In this document: in pieces, positions 16,624-23,954 of the stretch | Layout: each line of letters begins with the position of its first letter | How positions within the stretch are numbered: position 1 is the first letter of the stretch | Source of the DNA: JAKSPM01 sp964450645 | GTDB taxonomy: Bacteria > Bacillota > Clostridia > Oscillospirales > Oscillospiraceae | DNA length: 51,933 bases | Reading direction: 5' to 3' | Assembly: GCA_964450645.1 (NCBI GenBank) | Contig: CAYVEB010000013.1 | Location: 1-51,933 of the forward strand | The notes under the pieces: generated by a model | The model's database searches: none | Seen by the model: only the letters and a program-made list of their open reading frames with translations | Told to the model about the DNA's origin: nothing | Made by a program: the position numbers and the translations under genes

Positions 16624-16694
16624 CGGCCAGGTGGTGTCCTTTCTCTACCGCAATTACGGCGAATAGGGCAAATTGATTTTTTCCAAAAAACACA

Positions 16695-16715
16695 GCCACC
16701 GGCTTCGCCGGTGGC
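16695..16715 (-). terminator. Leftward-type terminator in the gap after the LRR gene
   Basis: Arms GCCACCGGC (16695-16703) and its complement (16707-16715) close on a TTC loop. The run of six A at 16685-16690 becomes TTTTTT on the - strand, so the element terminates leftward transcription, presumably from trmO. Confidence 0.65.
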
Positions 16716-16799
16716 TTGTGGGGGCCTGGAAGGGCCTACTGCTGGCAAGCATCTGAAAGACGCGCTGAAGATTCTCCCTCTTGCATCACTTGCCTTGCC

Positions 16800-16840
16800 G
16801 CCTATAAATGGGCAATTTTATCCTTTGCCCATTTATAGGC
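16800..16840. repeat. Long perfect hairpin in the 16667-16989 gene-free gap
   Basis: Perfect 16-base arms (GCCTATAAATGGGCAA at 16800-16815, its complement at 16825-16840) surround a 9-base loop. No T-tract follows on either strand. I see no gene in the gap. Apart from this hairpin and two terminators it holds only AT-rich sequence. The hairpin could be an mRNA-stabilising element or a trace of a small mobile element. Confidence 0.6.
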
Positions 16841-16958
16841 TACCCATTAAAGCAAACTCGCAAGATTAGTATTCTCACTTCGCTCGATGCTTACAACGAA
16901 AATTCTTGTATACTCACCTGCATAACCGATGGTTGTTTTTTGCTGCGCAAACAAAGCG

Positions 16959-16989
16959 AAACCTCCGGCCCTTCTGCCGGAGGTTTTTT
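16959..16989 (+). terminator. Rightward-type terminator next to the 3' end of trmO
   Basis: Arms AAACCTCCGGC (16959-16969) and its complement (16976-16986) enclose a 6-base loop and run into a T-tract (16984-16989) on the + strand. Its T-tract serves rightward transcripts, although the nearest gene, trmO, reads leftward. Confidence 0.75.
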
Positions 16990-17667
16990 CTATCTCTTCC
17001 CCTTTTCCACCGCAACGACGTGCAAAATCTGGCCATCCACGGTAAAGCGGATGTCAAATTCCCCGAAGGGCATCCCATACACCCGCTGGGGATCGTGCTG
17101 ATAGCGCGGGCGGGGGTCCTGCGCCAGCACCTCGCAGGCGGCTTGCCGCAGCCGCTGCGGCAGACAGGCAAGCAAGGCGGCCGGAAAATCCACGTCCAGC
17201 AGACACTGCTCCAAGCCGTCCGTATATCCGCCGGTGGCCTCCGGATGGCAGTCGGCATAGGGCAGATACGGTTTGATGTCCAAAATCGGCGTCGAGTCCA
17301 TCAAATCCGCCCCGGACACATGCAGCACAGGCCCAAATTTGGGCGACAGCTCCAGACGCTCCAGACGCACACAGGAAAGCCCAATGGGATTGGGGCGGAA
17401 CGGCGAGCGCGTGGCAAACACGCCTACGCGGGTATTGCTGCCCAGGCGCGGCGGGCGTACCGTTGGCGACCACTTCTCCCGCTTCACCTTTGAAAATTCC
17501 CAGATCAACCACAGATGGGAAAAGCCCTCGATCCCGCGCAGCGCGTCCGGGTTGCGGTACTCCGGCTCCAGGATCACCTGCGCCCGCAGCGCCGGTACCA
17601 AGCCGCTTTGACGCGGTACCCCAAATTTGGTTGGAAAATCGGTACGAATTCGGGCAATCCTATTCAT
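16990..17667 (-). CDS. trmO: TrmO/TsaA-type tRNA (t6A37) methyltransferase
   Basis: TrmO N-methylates threonylcarbamoyladenosine at position 37 of ACY-decoding tRNAs. The 225-residue protein starts MNRIARIRTDFPTKFGVPRQ and carries the family core GVFATRSPFRPNPIGLS near residue 90 and DLMDSTPILDIKPYLPYAD near residue 125. The C-terminal part (RVYGMPFGEFDIRF) is also typical. I chose ATG 17667 for its upstream GGAAGGTG. In-frame ATGs at 17682 and 17688 are possible because GGGGAAG also precedes them. The gene is divergent from the ligase-like gene at 17904. Confidence 0.88.
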   Translation of the reverse strand: MNRIARIRTDFPTKFGVPRQSGLVPALRAQVILEPEYRNPDALRGIEGFSHLWLIWEFSKVKREKWSPTVRPPRLGSNTRVGVFATRSPFRPNPIGLSCVRLERLELSPKFGPVLHVSGADLMDSTPILDIKPYLPYADCHPEATGGYTDGLEQCLLDVDFPAALLACLPQRLRQAACEVLAQDPRPRYQHDPQRVYGMPFGEFDIRFTVDGQILHVVAVEKGKR

Positions 17668-17779
17668 AACGGCACCTTCCATTCTCATGGTCTTCCCCCG
17701 CGCCTGTTTCTTCCAGCGTGAATGCAGCGCAAATTTCCAAATCAAAACAGGTTTAATTCGGAGCTTGCAGCTCAAAATT

Positions 17780-17808
17780 AGTATAATACGTTTCTTGCAA
17801 AGTCGCAA
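17780..17808 (-). promoter_or_regulatory. Promoter of trmO
   Basis: On the - strand TTGCGA (17808-17803), a 17-base spacer and TATACT (17785-17780) form a plausible sigma-A promoter, divergent from the one at 17830. Confidence 0.65.
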
Positions 17809-17829
17809 GTCAAAATCCGTGAAAAGGTG

Positions 17830-17858
17830 TGGACATTCATGCCAGTTTATGTTATAAT
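17830..17858 (+). promoter_or_regulatory. Promoter of the SLH/ligase gene cluster
   Basis: TGGACA (17830-17835), a 17-base spacer and TATAAT (17853-17858) make a strong sigma-A promoter 46 bases before the start codon at 17904. Confidence 0.85.
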
Positions 17859-17903
17859 TATTTTGTTAAATTATGCGCATTATCTTGTGGGAAGGAGCTT
17901 GCC

Positions 17904-20081
17904 ATGAAAAAACCGCTCGCGGCCAGGCGCCGCCTGATCCATCCTCGCCTGCCTATCATCCTCGTGGTCTTGTTTTGTCTGCAGCCTGTGCTGGATATTC
18001 TGTCATACTGGCAAGACGCACTCCATATCCCCTTCTCGTTGTCCTTTGTACCGCGCACAGCCATCTTAATTGCGCTCTTTCTGGGCGGTTACGCGCTGTC
18101 GGATAGGAAAAAATACTATTGGATCCTGACTGGCGTGCTGGCCGTTTTTTTCGCCGGGCATGTCTATGCCTGCTATACCAACGGCTACATTTCGATTGTG
18201 GAAGATACATCCAATTTTATCCGCGTGCTGCAGCTGCCGATCACTACTTTCGCCATGATTACCTGCCTTCGGTGCAACGCCGAATGTTATGAGGCCATCT
18301 GGCGGGGCATCGTCTGTTCGCTGATCATTCTGGCGGTCTCCTTTGTGGTCAGCACCAGCACCGGCACCGAGCCGATGACTTATCCGGATCAAAACGTCGG
18401 CGTCCGCGGCTACAGCTTCTGGCCCAACGCCCAGAGCGCGATCCTCAGCCTCAGCGCGCCGATTGCCATCGGGTGGGCCTTGAAAAAATACCAGAAAACC
18501 ATTTGGGATATGCTTTTGTGTTTTGCGCTGACAACCGTCGCGCTGGCGGTTTTGTATGTCCACGGTACGCGCCTTTCTTACGCGTGTATGCTGATGGCGT
18601 CGTTGGGCATGGCCATTGTGGTGTTTATCACCGGCCAGGCGCCGAAGCGCTACGGGGTCATGCTGCTGGGATTCACAGCGATCGGGATCGCCTTGCTGTT
18701 CATCTCGCCGGTGTCGGAAAACCAAGAAAAAGTGGACGAAGCGGTGCATATCAAATCGGACGCCGCGGAAAATTTATATATTTTAGGCGAGGCGCAGATG
18801 CAAAACGGCGTCAGCTACATTATGACCAGCAACCATTTGGTCGAGCGGGGCACCGGATTGGAAGCCTTTGCCCTCCCCGATCCGCTGACCACCTCCGTCT
18901 TTACCGACGTCAAGCCTAACGACTGGCGCTCGGAGTACCTCGCCTATTGCCAGACCATGGGCCTGATTGGCGGCATCAACAGCGTCTACGCGTTCTTGCC
19001 GAACGAGAGCATGACGGTTCTGCAGGCCGTGTGCATCGCGGACAACGTATATGAGCGCTACCACGGTGTGCGGGAATTGGACGATTACGTGGGCGACACC
19101 TGGTTTGAGCCATATTTGAAGCGGGCGGAAATCTACGGCTTGATTCCTGAGGGCGTGGACGATATGGAAGAGCAGCCCTTAACGCGCGCCGAGGCCGCCT
19201 GGCTGATTTACAAGGCGCTTGATTCGTCGGCATTTCCGCAGACCCGCGACGTGGACATGCCCCGCGACGTCACGCCCGACACCCCCTACGCCCAGGAGAT
19301 TACAACGCTTTTCCAGGCGGGTCTGATCACCGGCCATTATCCGTCGGAGTATTTCCGCCCCAGCGGGAAGATTACCCGGGGCGACTTTATCGCGATGCTG
19401 GCCTCTGCCATTCACCCGGATTTCCGTATCTGCGACGAGGGCTACACGCCGCTGTCTGTGGCGATGCCAAAGATCGATTTGTCCGGCGTGACGGACGAGA
19501 TGTGGGTTGACGGCGCTATGAACACGGTCTATAGTCACTTTATTAACGGGCTTGTCAGCCGGTTCGGCCTGCGCACGGTGCTGAAATTCTATGACTATTC
19601 GCTGGATACGGAAACCCTGATCAGTGAGCGGGAGTTTAAGCTGCAATTTTGCCGCATGCTGATGGCCGAATCTACGCCCATCTCCCGGCTGTTTGGGCTG
19701 GAGGTCTCGCGCATGATCTATGGCGGCACCAGCTACGATGTGGAAAACGACTTTCACGGCATCTACTTCCTCTATGGCTGGGTAGGTCTGGCACTTTTGG
19801 TGGCTTTCCTGGGCTATTTTGCCTGGCTGATTCTCCGGGCGCTGTTCCGCGACTTTAAGCGCTATTTTACGCTGGAATCCGGCGCAGTGGGGATCGCCCT
19901 GGTCGCCAGTCTGGTACACGCCTATTTTACCTGCGGCGTGCTGCGCCGCGCCAATACGCTGTTCTACTGCGCGGGCCTTTTGGCCATGACCTACTATTTA
20001 TTTGTACTCAAAAAATATCCGGATCGCGAGGAATGCAAAACGTCAGAACATGCGGACGGAGGAGCAGCCAATGCGCTTTAG
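17904..20081 (+). CDS. O-antigen-ligase-like membrane protein with inserted SLH repeats
   Basis: A 725-residue protein starting at ATG 17904 (GGAAGGAGCTT upstream). Residues 20-300 form about eight to ten membrane helices in the style of O-antigen ligase/polymerase (GTRLSYACMLMASLGMAIVV). Residues about 331-510 hold three S-layer-homology repeats: VFTDVKPNDWRSEYLAYC, then VGDTWFEPYLKRAEIYGLIP, then DVTPDTPYAQEITTLFQAG with ITRGDFIAML. The chain then returns to the Wzy_C-like end (NDFHGIYFLYGWVGLALLVA near residue 616) and two or three final helices. SLH repeats bind pyruvylated wall polysaccharide, so their place in the external loop suggests a ligase or polymerase that docks on its acceptor. 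The gene overlaps a glycosyltransferase gene by 11 bases. The function is inferred. Confidence 0.8.
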   Translation: MKKPLAARRRLIHPRLPIILVVLFCLQPVLDILSYWQDALHIPFSLSFVPRTAILIALFLGGYALSDRKKYYWILTGVLAVFFAGHVYACYTNGYISIVEDTSNFIRVLQLPITTFAMITCLRCNAECYEAIWRGIVCSLIILAVSFVVSTSTGTEPMTYPDQNVGVRGYSFWPNAQSAILSLSAPIAIGWALKKYQKTIWDMLLCFALTTVALAVLYVHGTRLSYACMLMASLGMAIVVFITGQAPKRYGVMLLGFTAIGIALLFISPVSENQEKVDEAVHIKSDAAENLYILGEAQMQNGVSYIMTSNHLVERGTGLEAFALPDPLTTSVFTDVKPNDWRSEYLAYCQTMGLIGGINSVYAFLPNESMTVLQAVCIADNVYERYHGVRELDDYVGDTWFEPYLKRAEIYGLIPEGVDDMEEQPLTRAEAAWLIYKALDSSAFPQTRDVDMPRDVTPDTPYAQEITTLFQAGLITGHYPSEYFRPSGKITRGDFIAMLASAIHPDFRICDEGYTPLSVAMPKIDLSGVTDEMWVDGAMNTVYSHFINGLVSRFGLRTVLKFYDYSLDTETLISEREFKLQFCRMLMAESTPISRLFGLEVSRMIYGGTSYDVENDFHGIYFLYGWVGLALLVAFLGYFAWLILRALFRDFKRYFTLESGAVGIALVASLVHAYFTCGVLRRANTLFYCAGLLAMTYYLFVLKKYPDREECKTSEHADGGAANAL

Positions 20082-21102
20082 TGTCATCGTCCCGGTTTTC
20101 AATGTGGCCGATTACCTGCAAAAATGCGTTGATTCCATTCTGGCCAACGATTGCTCGGACTGTGAAATTCTGCTGATTGACGACGGCTCCACAGACGGCC
20201 GCAGCGGCGCCCTGTGCGACGCCATTGCGGCCGCGCAGCCGCAGATTATCCGCGCCGTCCACAAGCCCAACGGCGGCCTCGGTGACGCCCGCAATGCCGG
20301 CATCGACCAGGCAAAAGGGGACTATCTGGTGTTCATCGACAGCGACGACTACATTGCGCCGGACTATCTTTCCACCATTTCCGCCCAAATCGATCAGACG
20401 CCCGCAGACATCTATACCTTTGACTTTTTCTGCGCCTATCCCAATCGGACGGAGCACTATGCCAACTGTGATTGCCTGCCGAAAGGGGCCGCGTTCACGC
20501 TCGCCCAATGTCCGCAGCTTCTGCTCTGCTCCCCCACCGCTTGGTCGCGCGTCTGGAAACGGTCGCTGTTTGTGTCGACGGGGATCCGTTATCCCTGCCG
20601 CGTTTGGTACGAGGACATCCGCACATCCGGTAAGCTGTTCGCCCAGGCCGAAAGCATTGTGGCGGTGCCCAAGGCGCTTTATTACTATGTCATCCGCGAA
20701 AACTCCATCACCCATAATAAAAATGTCGATCGAAACCGCCAGATTTTGGAGGCAATGGAGGATCTGATCTCTTATTTTCAGGCGCACGGCCTATTCGAAA
20801 CCTACCGTAAGGAGCTGTGCCATCTGACGATTGAACATGTTTTGATCGTCGCCAGCGTCCGGGTCCTGCGGTGCGACCGGCGTCATCCGTTGCTGGCGGA
20901 GTTCCGCGCCTACGTGGAGCGGACGTTTCCCGATTACCGCTCGGATCCCTATCCCCTGCCGGCGGCCAAACGGTTGGCCTACTGGCTAATTTTACACAGA
21001 GCATACGGCTTGGCCGCCCTGCTGTTCGCTTTGAAGGACAAGCTGCCCCAGGGCGCTCCCATGCAAGAAAAAAATGCCGGCCTTCCGGCTAGGAAAGGAT
21101 GA
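20071..21102 (+). CDS. Family 2 glycosyltransferase
   Basis: A 343-residue GT-A-fold enzyme. MRFSVIVPVFNVADYLQKC opens the nucleotide-sugar domain, LIDDGSTDGRSGALCD carries the first Asp pair near residue 35, and VFIDSDDYIAPDY near residue 87 holds the metal-binding DxD. ATG 20071 has GGAGGAG upstream and lies inside the end of the preceding ligase-like gene. There is no membrane helix. It probably transfers a sugar to a lipid-linked or wall polysaccharide that the preceding membrane protein handles. The donor and acceptor cannot be read from the sequence. Confidence 0.9.
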   Translation: MRFSVIVPVFNVADYLQKCVDSILANDCSDCEILLIDDGSTDGRSGALCDAIAAAQPQIIRAVHKPNGGLGDARNAGIDQAKGDYLVFIDSDDYIAPDYLSTISAQIDQTPADIYTFDFFCAYPNRTEHYANCDCLPKGAAFTLAQCPQLLLCSPTAWSRVWKRSLFVSTGIRYPCRVWYEDIRTSGKLFAQAESIVAVPKALYYYVIRENSITHNKNVDRNRQILEAMEDLISYFQAHGLFETYRKELCHLTIEHVLIVASVRVLRCDRRHPLLAEFRAYVERTFPDYRSDPYPLPAAKRLAYWLILHRAYGLAALLFALKDKLPQGAPMQEKNAGLPARKG

Positions 21103-21109
21103 AACCCAT

Positions 21110-22300
21110 ATGCCTGGACGTTCCGCGGTGATTTTTGTGCCGGACGACGCCAAAACGCCGCTGCCATTGATGCTCTACCCTATCATGGGGACACCGCTGC
21201 TGACCTGGCTGGTCTGGTCTTTGGGCCTGTCCGGCGTCAAACGATTTTTTCTGGTCTGCCCGGACGCCTACCTGGAGCAGGCGAAAGCCTGCTTTCCGCC
21301 GGACGCTGGCCTGGCCGCCAGCCGCGACCACGCGGACTTGCTGCGCGTCTTCTTATCTGCCGCCGGGGATAACGAAGAGGAAATTGACGTAGTAACCGGT
21401 CCGGCGGTCTATCTTCCGCCCACGTTCTCCTCTGATCCGGCGCGCGAGGGTGAGCCGGTGGGCGCCTGTATCTGCCACGTGTCCCGCCAGACCTTGCTGG
21501 ACGCTTTGGACGACGAATTTCTGTTCAGCCAATTCCTGCTGGACAACGCCAGCGCCTACACCAGTCGGGACGGAATGTTCTCCGTTTCAAAACCGGTGGA
21601 CTTGGCCCGTTGGGCCGCTCCCTTGCGCCATCTGCGTCTGGCCCAATTGATTCGCGACGGCGTTGAGATCTGGGATTGGGACAACTGCTACGTAGATCCG
21701 GCGGCGAAGGTGGGCGCCGGCACGGTGTTGATGCCCGGCACCATCATCCGCGGGCCATCCAGGATCGGCTATGGCTGTATCCTCGGCCCTAACGCGTTCA
21801 TTGAGAATTCCGCCGTCGGCAATCACTGTACCATCAACGCCTCGCACGTCTGCCGTGCAAAAATTGCCAACGCCGTGGATGTCGGCCCCTATGCCCATAT
21901 CCGTCCGGACAGCGTGTTGGATCCAGGGGTCAAGATCGGCAACTTTGTGGAGGTTAAAAAGTCCCATATCGGGGCGGACACCTGGGCCTCCCACCTGAGC
22001 TACATCGGTGACAGCGAGGTTGGCAAACATTGCAACCTTGGCTGCGGCACGGTTACGGTCAACTTTGACCGGGTGAAGAAACATCAAACCGTGATAGACG
22101 ATCGCGCCTTTGTCGGCTGCAACTCCAGCTTGATCGCGCCTGTGAAGGTAGGCGCGGGCGCCTATATCGCAGCCGGTTCCGTCATCACCAACGACGTTCC
22201 GCCCGACGCGCTCGCCATCTCGCGCCCCAATCAGTCCGTCAAAAAGGAATGGGCCGTAAAACACAAGACGGTCAACTCCAATGAACATAAAGAGAGGTAA
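21110..22300 (+). CDS. GlmU-like protein: degenerate pyrophosphorylase plus acetyltransferase
   Basis: A 396-residue protein, shorter than GlmU (about 450). The N-terminal 190 residues have the outline of the nucleotidyltransferase domain (AVIFVPDDAKTPLPLMLYPI, GTPLLTWLVWSL) but lack the LAAGxGTRM nucleotide-binding loop. The C-terminal left-handed beta-helix is complete: GPYAHIRPDSVLDPGVKIGN, TWASHLSYIGDSEVG with the catalytic-type His, GCGTVTVNFD and AFVGCNSSLIAPV. GlmU acetylates glucosamine-1-P and then makes UDP-GlcNAc. Here only the first step looks possible. It precedes prs by two bases, as glmU often does, so it occupies the usual glmU-prs-pth-mfd position. ATG 21110 has AGGAAAGGATG upstream. 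Confidence 0.8.
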   Translation: MPGRSAVIFVPDDAKTPLPLMLYPIMGTPLLTWLVWSLGLSGVKRFFLVCPDAYLEQAKACFPPDAGLAASRDHADLLRVFLSAAGDNEEEIDVVTGPAVYLPPTFSSDPAREGEPVGACICHVSRQTLLDALDDEFLFSQFLLDNASAYTSRDGMFSVSKPVDLARWAAPLRHLRLAQLIRDGVEIWDWDNCYVDPAAKVGAGTVLMPGTIIRGPSRIGYGCILGPNAFIENSAVGNHCTINASHVCRAKIANAVDVGPYAHIRPDSVLDPGVKIGNFVEVKKSHIGADTWASHLSYIGDSEVGKHCNLGCGTVTVNFDRVKKHQTVIDDRAFVGCNSSLIAPVKVGAGAYIAAGSVITNDVPPDALAISRPNQSVKKEWAVKHKTVNSNEHKER

Positions 22301-22302
22301 CT

Positions 22303-23268
22303 ATGATCGTACACGGAACAGAAATTAAAGTCTTTTGCGGCAACGCCAACCCCGCGTTCGCCCACGGGATCTGCCGGGAACTCGGCATCACCCTGGGCGA
22401 TTGCGAGGTAAAATCCTTTTCTGACGGTGAAATCAACGTGCTGGTCAACGAGATCGTCCGCGGCCGCGATGGATTTTTGGTACAGTCCACCAGCACACCG
22501 GTCAACGACAACCTGATGGAGCTTTTGGTTCTCACGGACGCGCTCAAGCGGGCCTCCGCCGGGCGCATCACCGCCGTGATCCCCTATTTTGGCTATGCCC
22601 GGCAGGATCGCAAAACCAAGGGCAGGGACCCCATCACTGCCAAACTGGTGGCCAATATGATTACGACCGCCGGGGCAGACCGCATTTTGACCATGGATCT
22701 GCACGCGGCGCAAATTCAGGGCTTTTTTGACATCCCCCTGGATCACCTGCAGGGGACGCAGATATTTGCGTCGTACTATCTGAAAAAATTCCCGGAAGAT
22801 CGGTTCGACCACGACCAGTTTGTAGTCGTCTCCCCGGACGTTGGCTCCGTCTCCCGTGCCAGAGATTTCGCTAAGCGGATGCATATGAGTCTGGCCATCG
22901 TGGACAAGCGCCGTCCCAAAGCGAACCAGAGCGAGGTTATGCACGTCATTGGCGACGTGAAGGACAAAGCCTGTATTTTGTTTGACGATATGGTCGATAC
23001 CGCGGGTTCCCTATGCAACGCCGCGGAATCGTTAAAACGGATCGGCGGCGCGGCAAAGATCTACGCCTGCGCCACGCATGGGGTGCTGTCCGGCAACGCG
23101 TGCGCCCGAATCGAGGAAAGTGCGATCGAAGAGTTGATGCTGACAAACACCATCCGTATGCCCGACGGATATGCCGGCCAAAAAATTCGCCAGCTGGACG
23201 TGAGTCCTTTGTTTGCGAAGGCCATTCGCTGCATCTACGACAGCACCTCTATTTCGGCGCTGTTCTGA
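22303..23268 (+). CDS. prs: Ribose-phosphate pyrophosphokinase
   Basis: Prs makes PRPP from ribose-5-phosphate and ATP, feeding purine, pyrimidine, His and Trp synthesis. The 321-residue protein shows the expected family blocks: FSDGEINVLVNEIVRGRD, PYFGYARQDRKTKGRDPITA, TMDLHAAQIQGFFDIPLDHL, and the PRPP-binding loop ILFDDMVDTAGSLCNA near residue 225. The start has GAGAGG a few bases upstream and only two bases separate it from the GlmU-like gene. pth starts one base after its stop, so they are one operon. Confidence 0.97.
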   Translation: MIVHGTEIKVFCGNANPAFAHGICRELGITLGDCEVKSFSDGEINVLVNEIVRGRDGFLVQSTSTPVNDNLMELLVLTDALKRASAGRITAVIPYFGYARQDRKTKGRDPITAKLVANMITTAGADRILTMDLHAAQIQGFFDIPLDHLQGTQIFASYYLKKFPEDRFDHDQFVVVSPDVGSVSRARDFAKRMHMSLAIVDKRRPKANQSEVMHVIGDVKDKACILFDDMVDTAGSLCNAAESLKRIGGAAKIYACATHGVLSGNACARIEESAIEELMLTNTIRMPDGYAGQKIRQLDVSPLFAKAIRCIYDSTSISALF

Positions 23269-23269
23269 T

Positions 23270-23860
23270 ATGCTGTTTCGCAAGGCAAACTGCGACTGGC
23301 TGATCGTGGGATTGGGCAATCCCGGCGGCAAGTACCAGCGCACCCGCCACAACGTGGGCTTTCGGGCTGTGTCCTTGCTGGCGCGGCAGCAGGGCGTTAA
23401 AATTGACAAGAGCAAGTTTTCCGGACTCACCGCCATGACCACGCTGGAGGGCCAAAGGGTGCTGCTGTTGCTGCCGCAGACCTTTATGAATCTGTCCGGC
23501 CAGTCTGTGCGGCAAGCGGCGAATTACTATAAAATCCCCCCGGAACGGGTTTTGGTGATCTTTGACGATATCTCCCTACCTGTTGGCAAACTGCGCGTGC
23601 GGCCCCATGGCTCCGCCGGTGGCCACAACGGCGTCAAGTCCATCATCGCGGAGCTGAATTCTCAGGAATTTCCCAGGATTAAAGTGGGCGTCGGCGCCAA
23701 GCCGGATCCCGATTACGATCTGGCCGACTGGGTTCTGTCCAGCTTTTCATCCGCCGAGGAAAAAGTGCTTGCTTCAGTGCTGGAACGCGCCGCGGATGCT
23801 GTGCCGGAAATTTTATCCCACGGCGTTTTAGAAGCCATGAACCGGTATAATGGCCTCTAG
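23270..23860 (+). CDS. pth: Peptidyl-tRNA hydrolase
   Basis: Pth frees tRNA from stalled peptidyl-tRNA. The 196-residue protein has WLIVGLGNPGGKYQRTRHNV with the catalytic His, LLLLPQTFMNLSGQSV with the conserved Asn, FDDISLPVGKLRVRPHGSAG and GGHNGVKSI. The start ATG 23270 lies one base after the prs stop. The family start (a few residues before IVGLGNPG) fits this codon. It is followed after 94 bases by mfd, a common order in Bacillota. The gap holds a small hairpin (CGGAAAGC at 23887-23894 with its complement at 23907-23914). Confidence 0.96.
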   Translation: MLFRKANCDWLIVGLGNPGGKYQRTRHNVGFRAVSLLARQQGVKIDKSKFSGLTAMTTLEGQRVLLLLPQTFMNLSGQSVRQAANYYKIPPERVLVIFDDISLPVGKLRVRPHGSAGGHNGVKSIIAELNSQEFPRIKVGVGAKPDPDYDLADWVLSSFSSAEEKVLASVLERAADAVPEILSHGVLEAMNRYNGL

Positions 23861-23954
23861 GAAATCATACAATTTGGAATAGACCCCGGAAAGCAGCGCA
23901 AGCGCCGCTTTCCGCATTGTTACGTTGGCAACCTTTACTTTTGAGGAAATATCC

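Larger units (their letters stand above)
15863..16666 (+). pseudogene. BspA-type leucine-rich-repeat surface protein with SLH end, broken
   Basis: A ribosome binding site (GGAGG) precedes ATG AAA TAA at 15863. If the third codon was AAA and one copy of a 10-base tandem repeat (15883-15902) is removed, the frame gives a classic signal peptide (MKKKILCLVLVVALLCTLLP). LRR_5 repeats follow (GDRAFYWHDALTSVTIPDSV, TIGDGTFFNCHALTSVTIPD). A 22-base tandem duplication (16252-16291) shifts the frame, another shift lies near 16340-16395, and the last part is an SLH domain in a third frame (FSDVAKNRFYYNKVLWAYAN, NNCTRCTRGQVVSFLYRN) ending at TAG 16664-16666. It was a secreted, wall-anchored adhesin-like protein and is now inactive as written. 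Confidence 0.8.
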
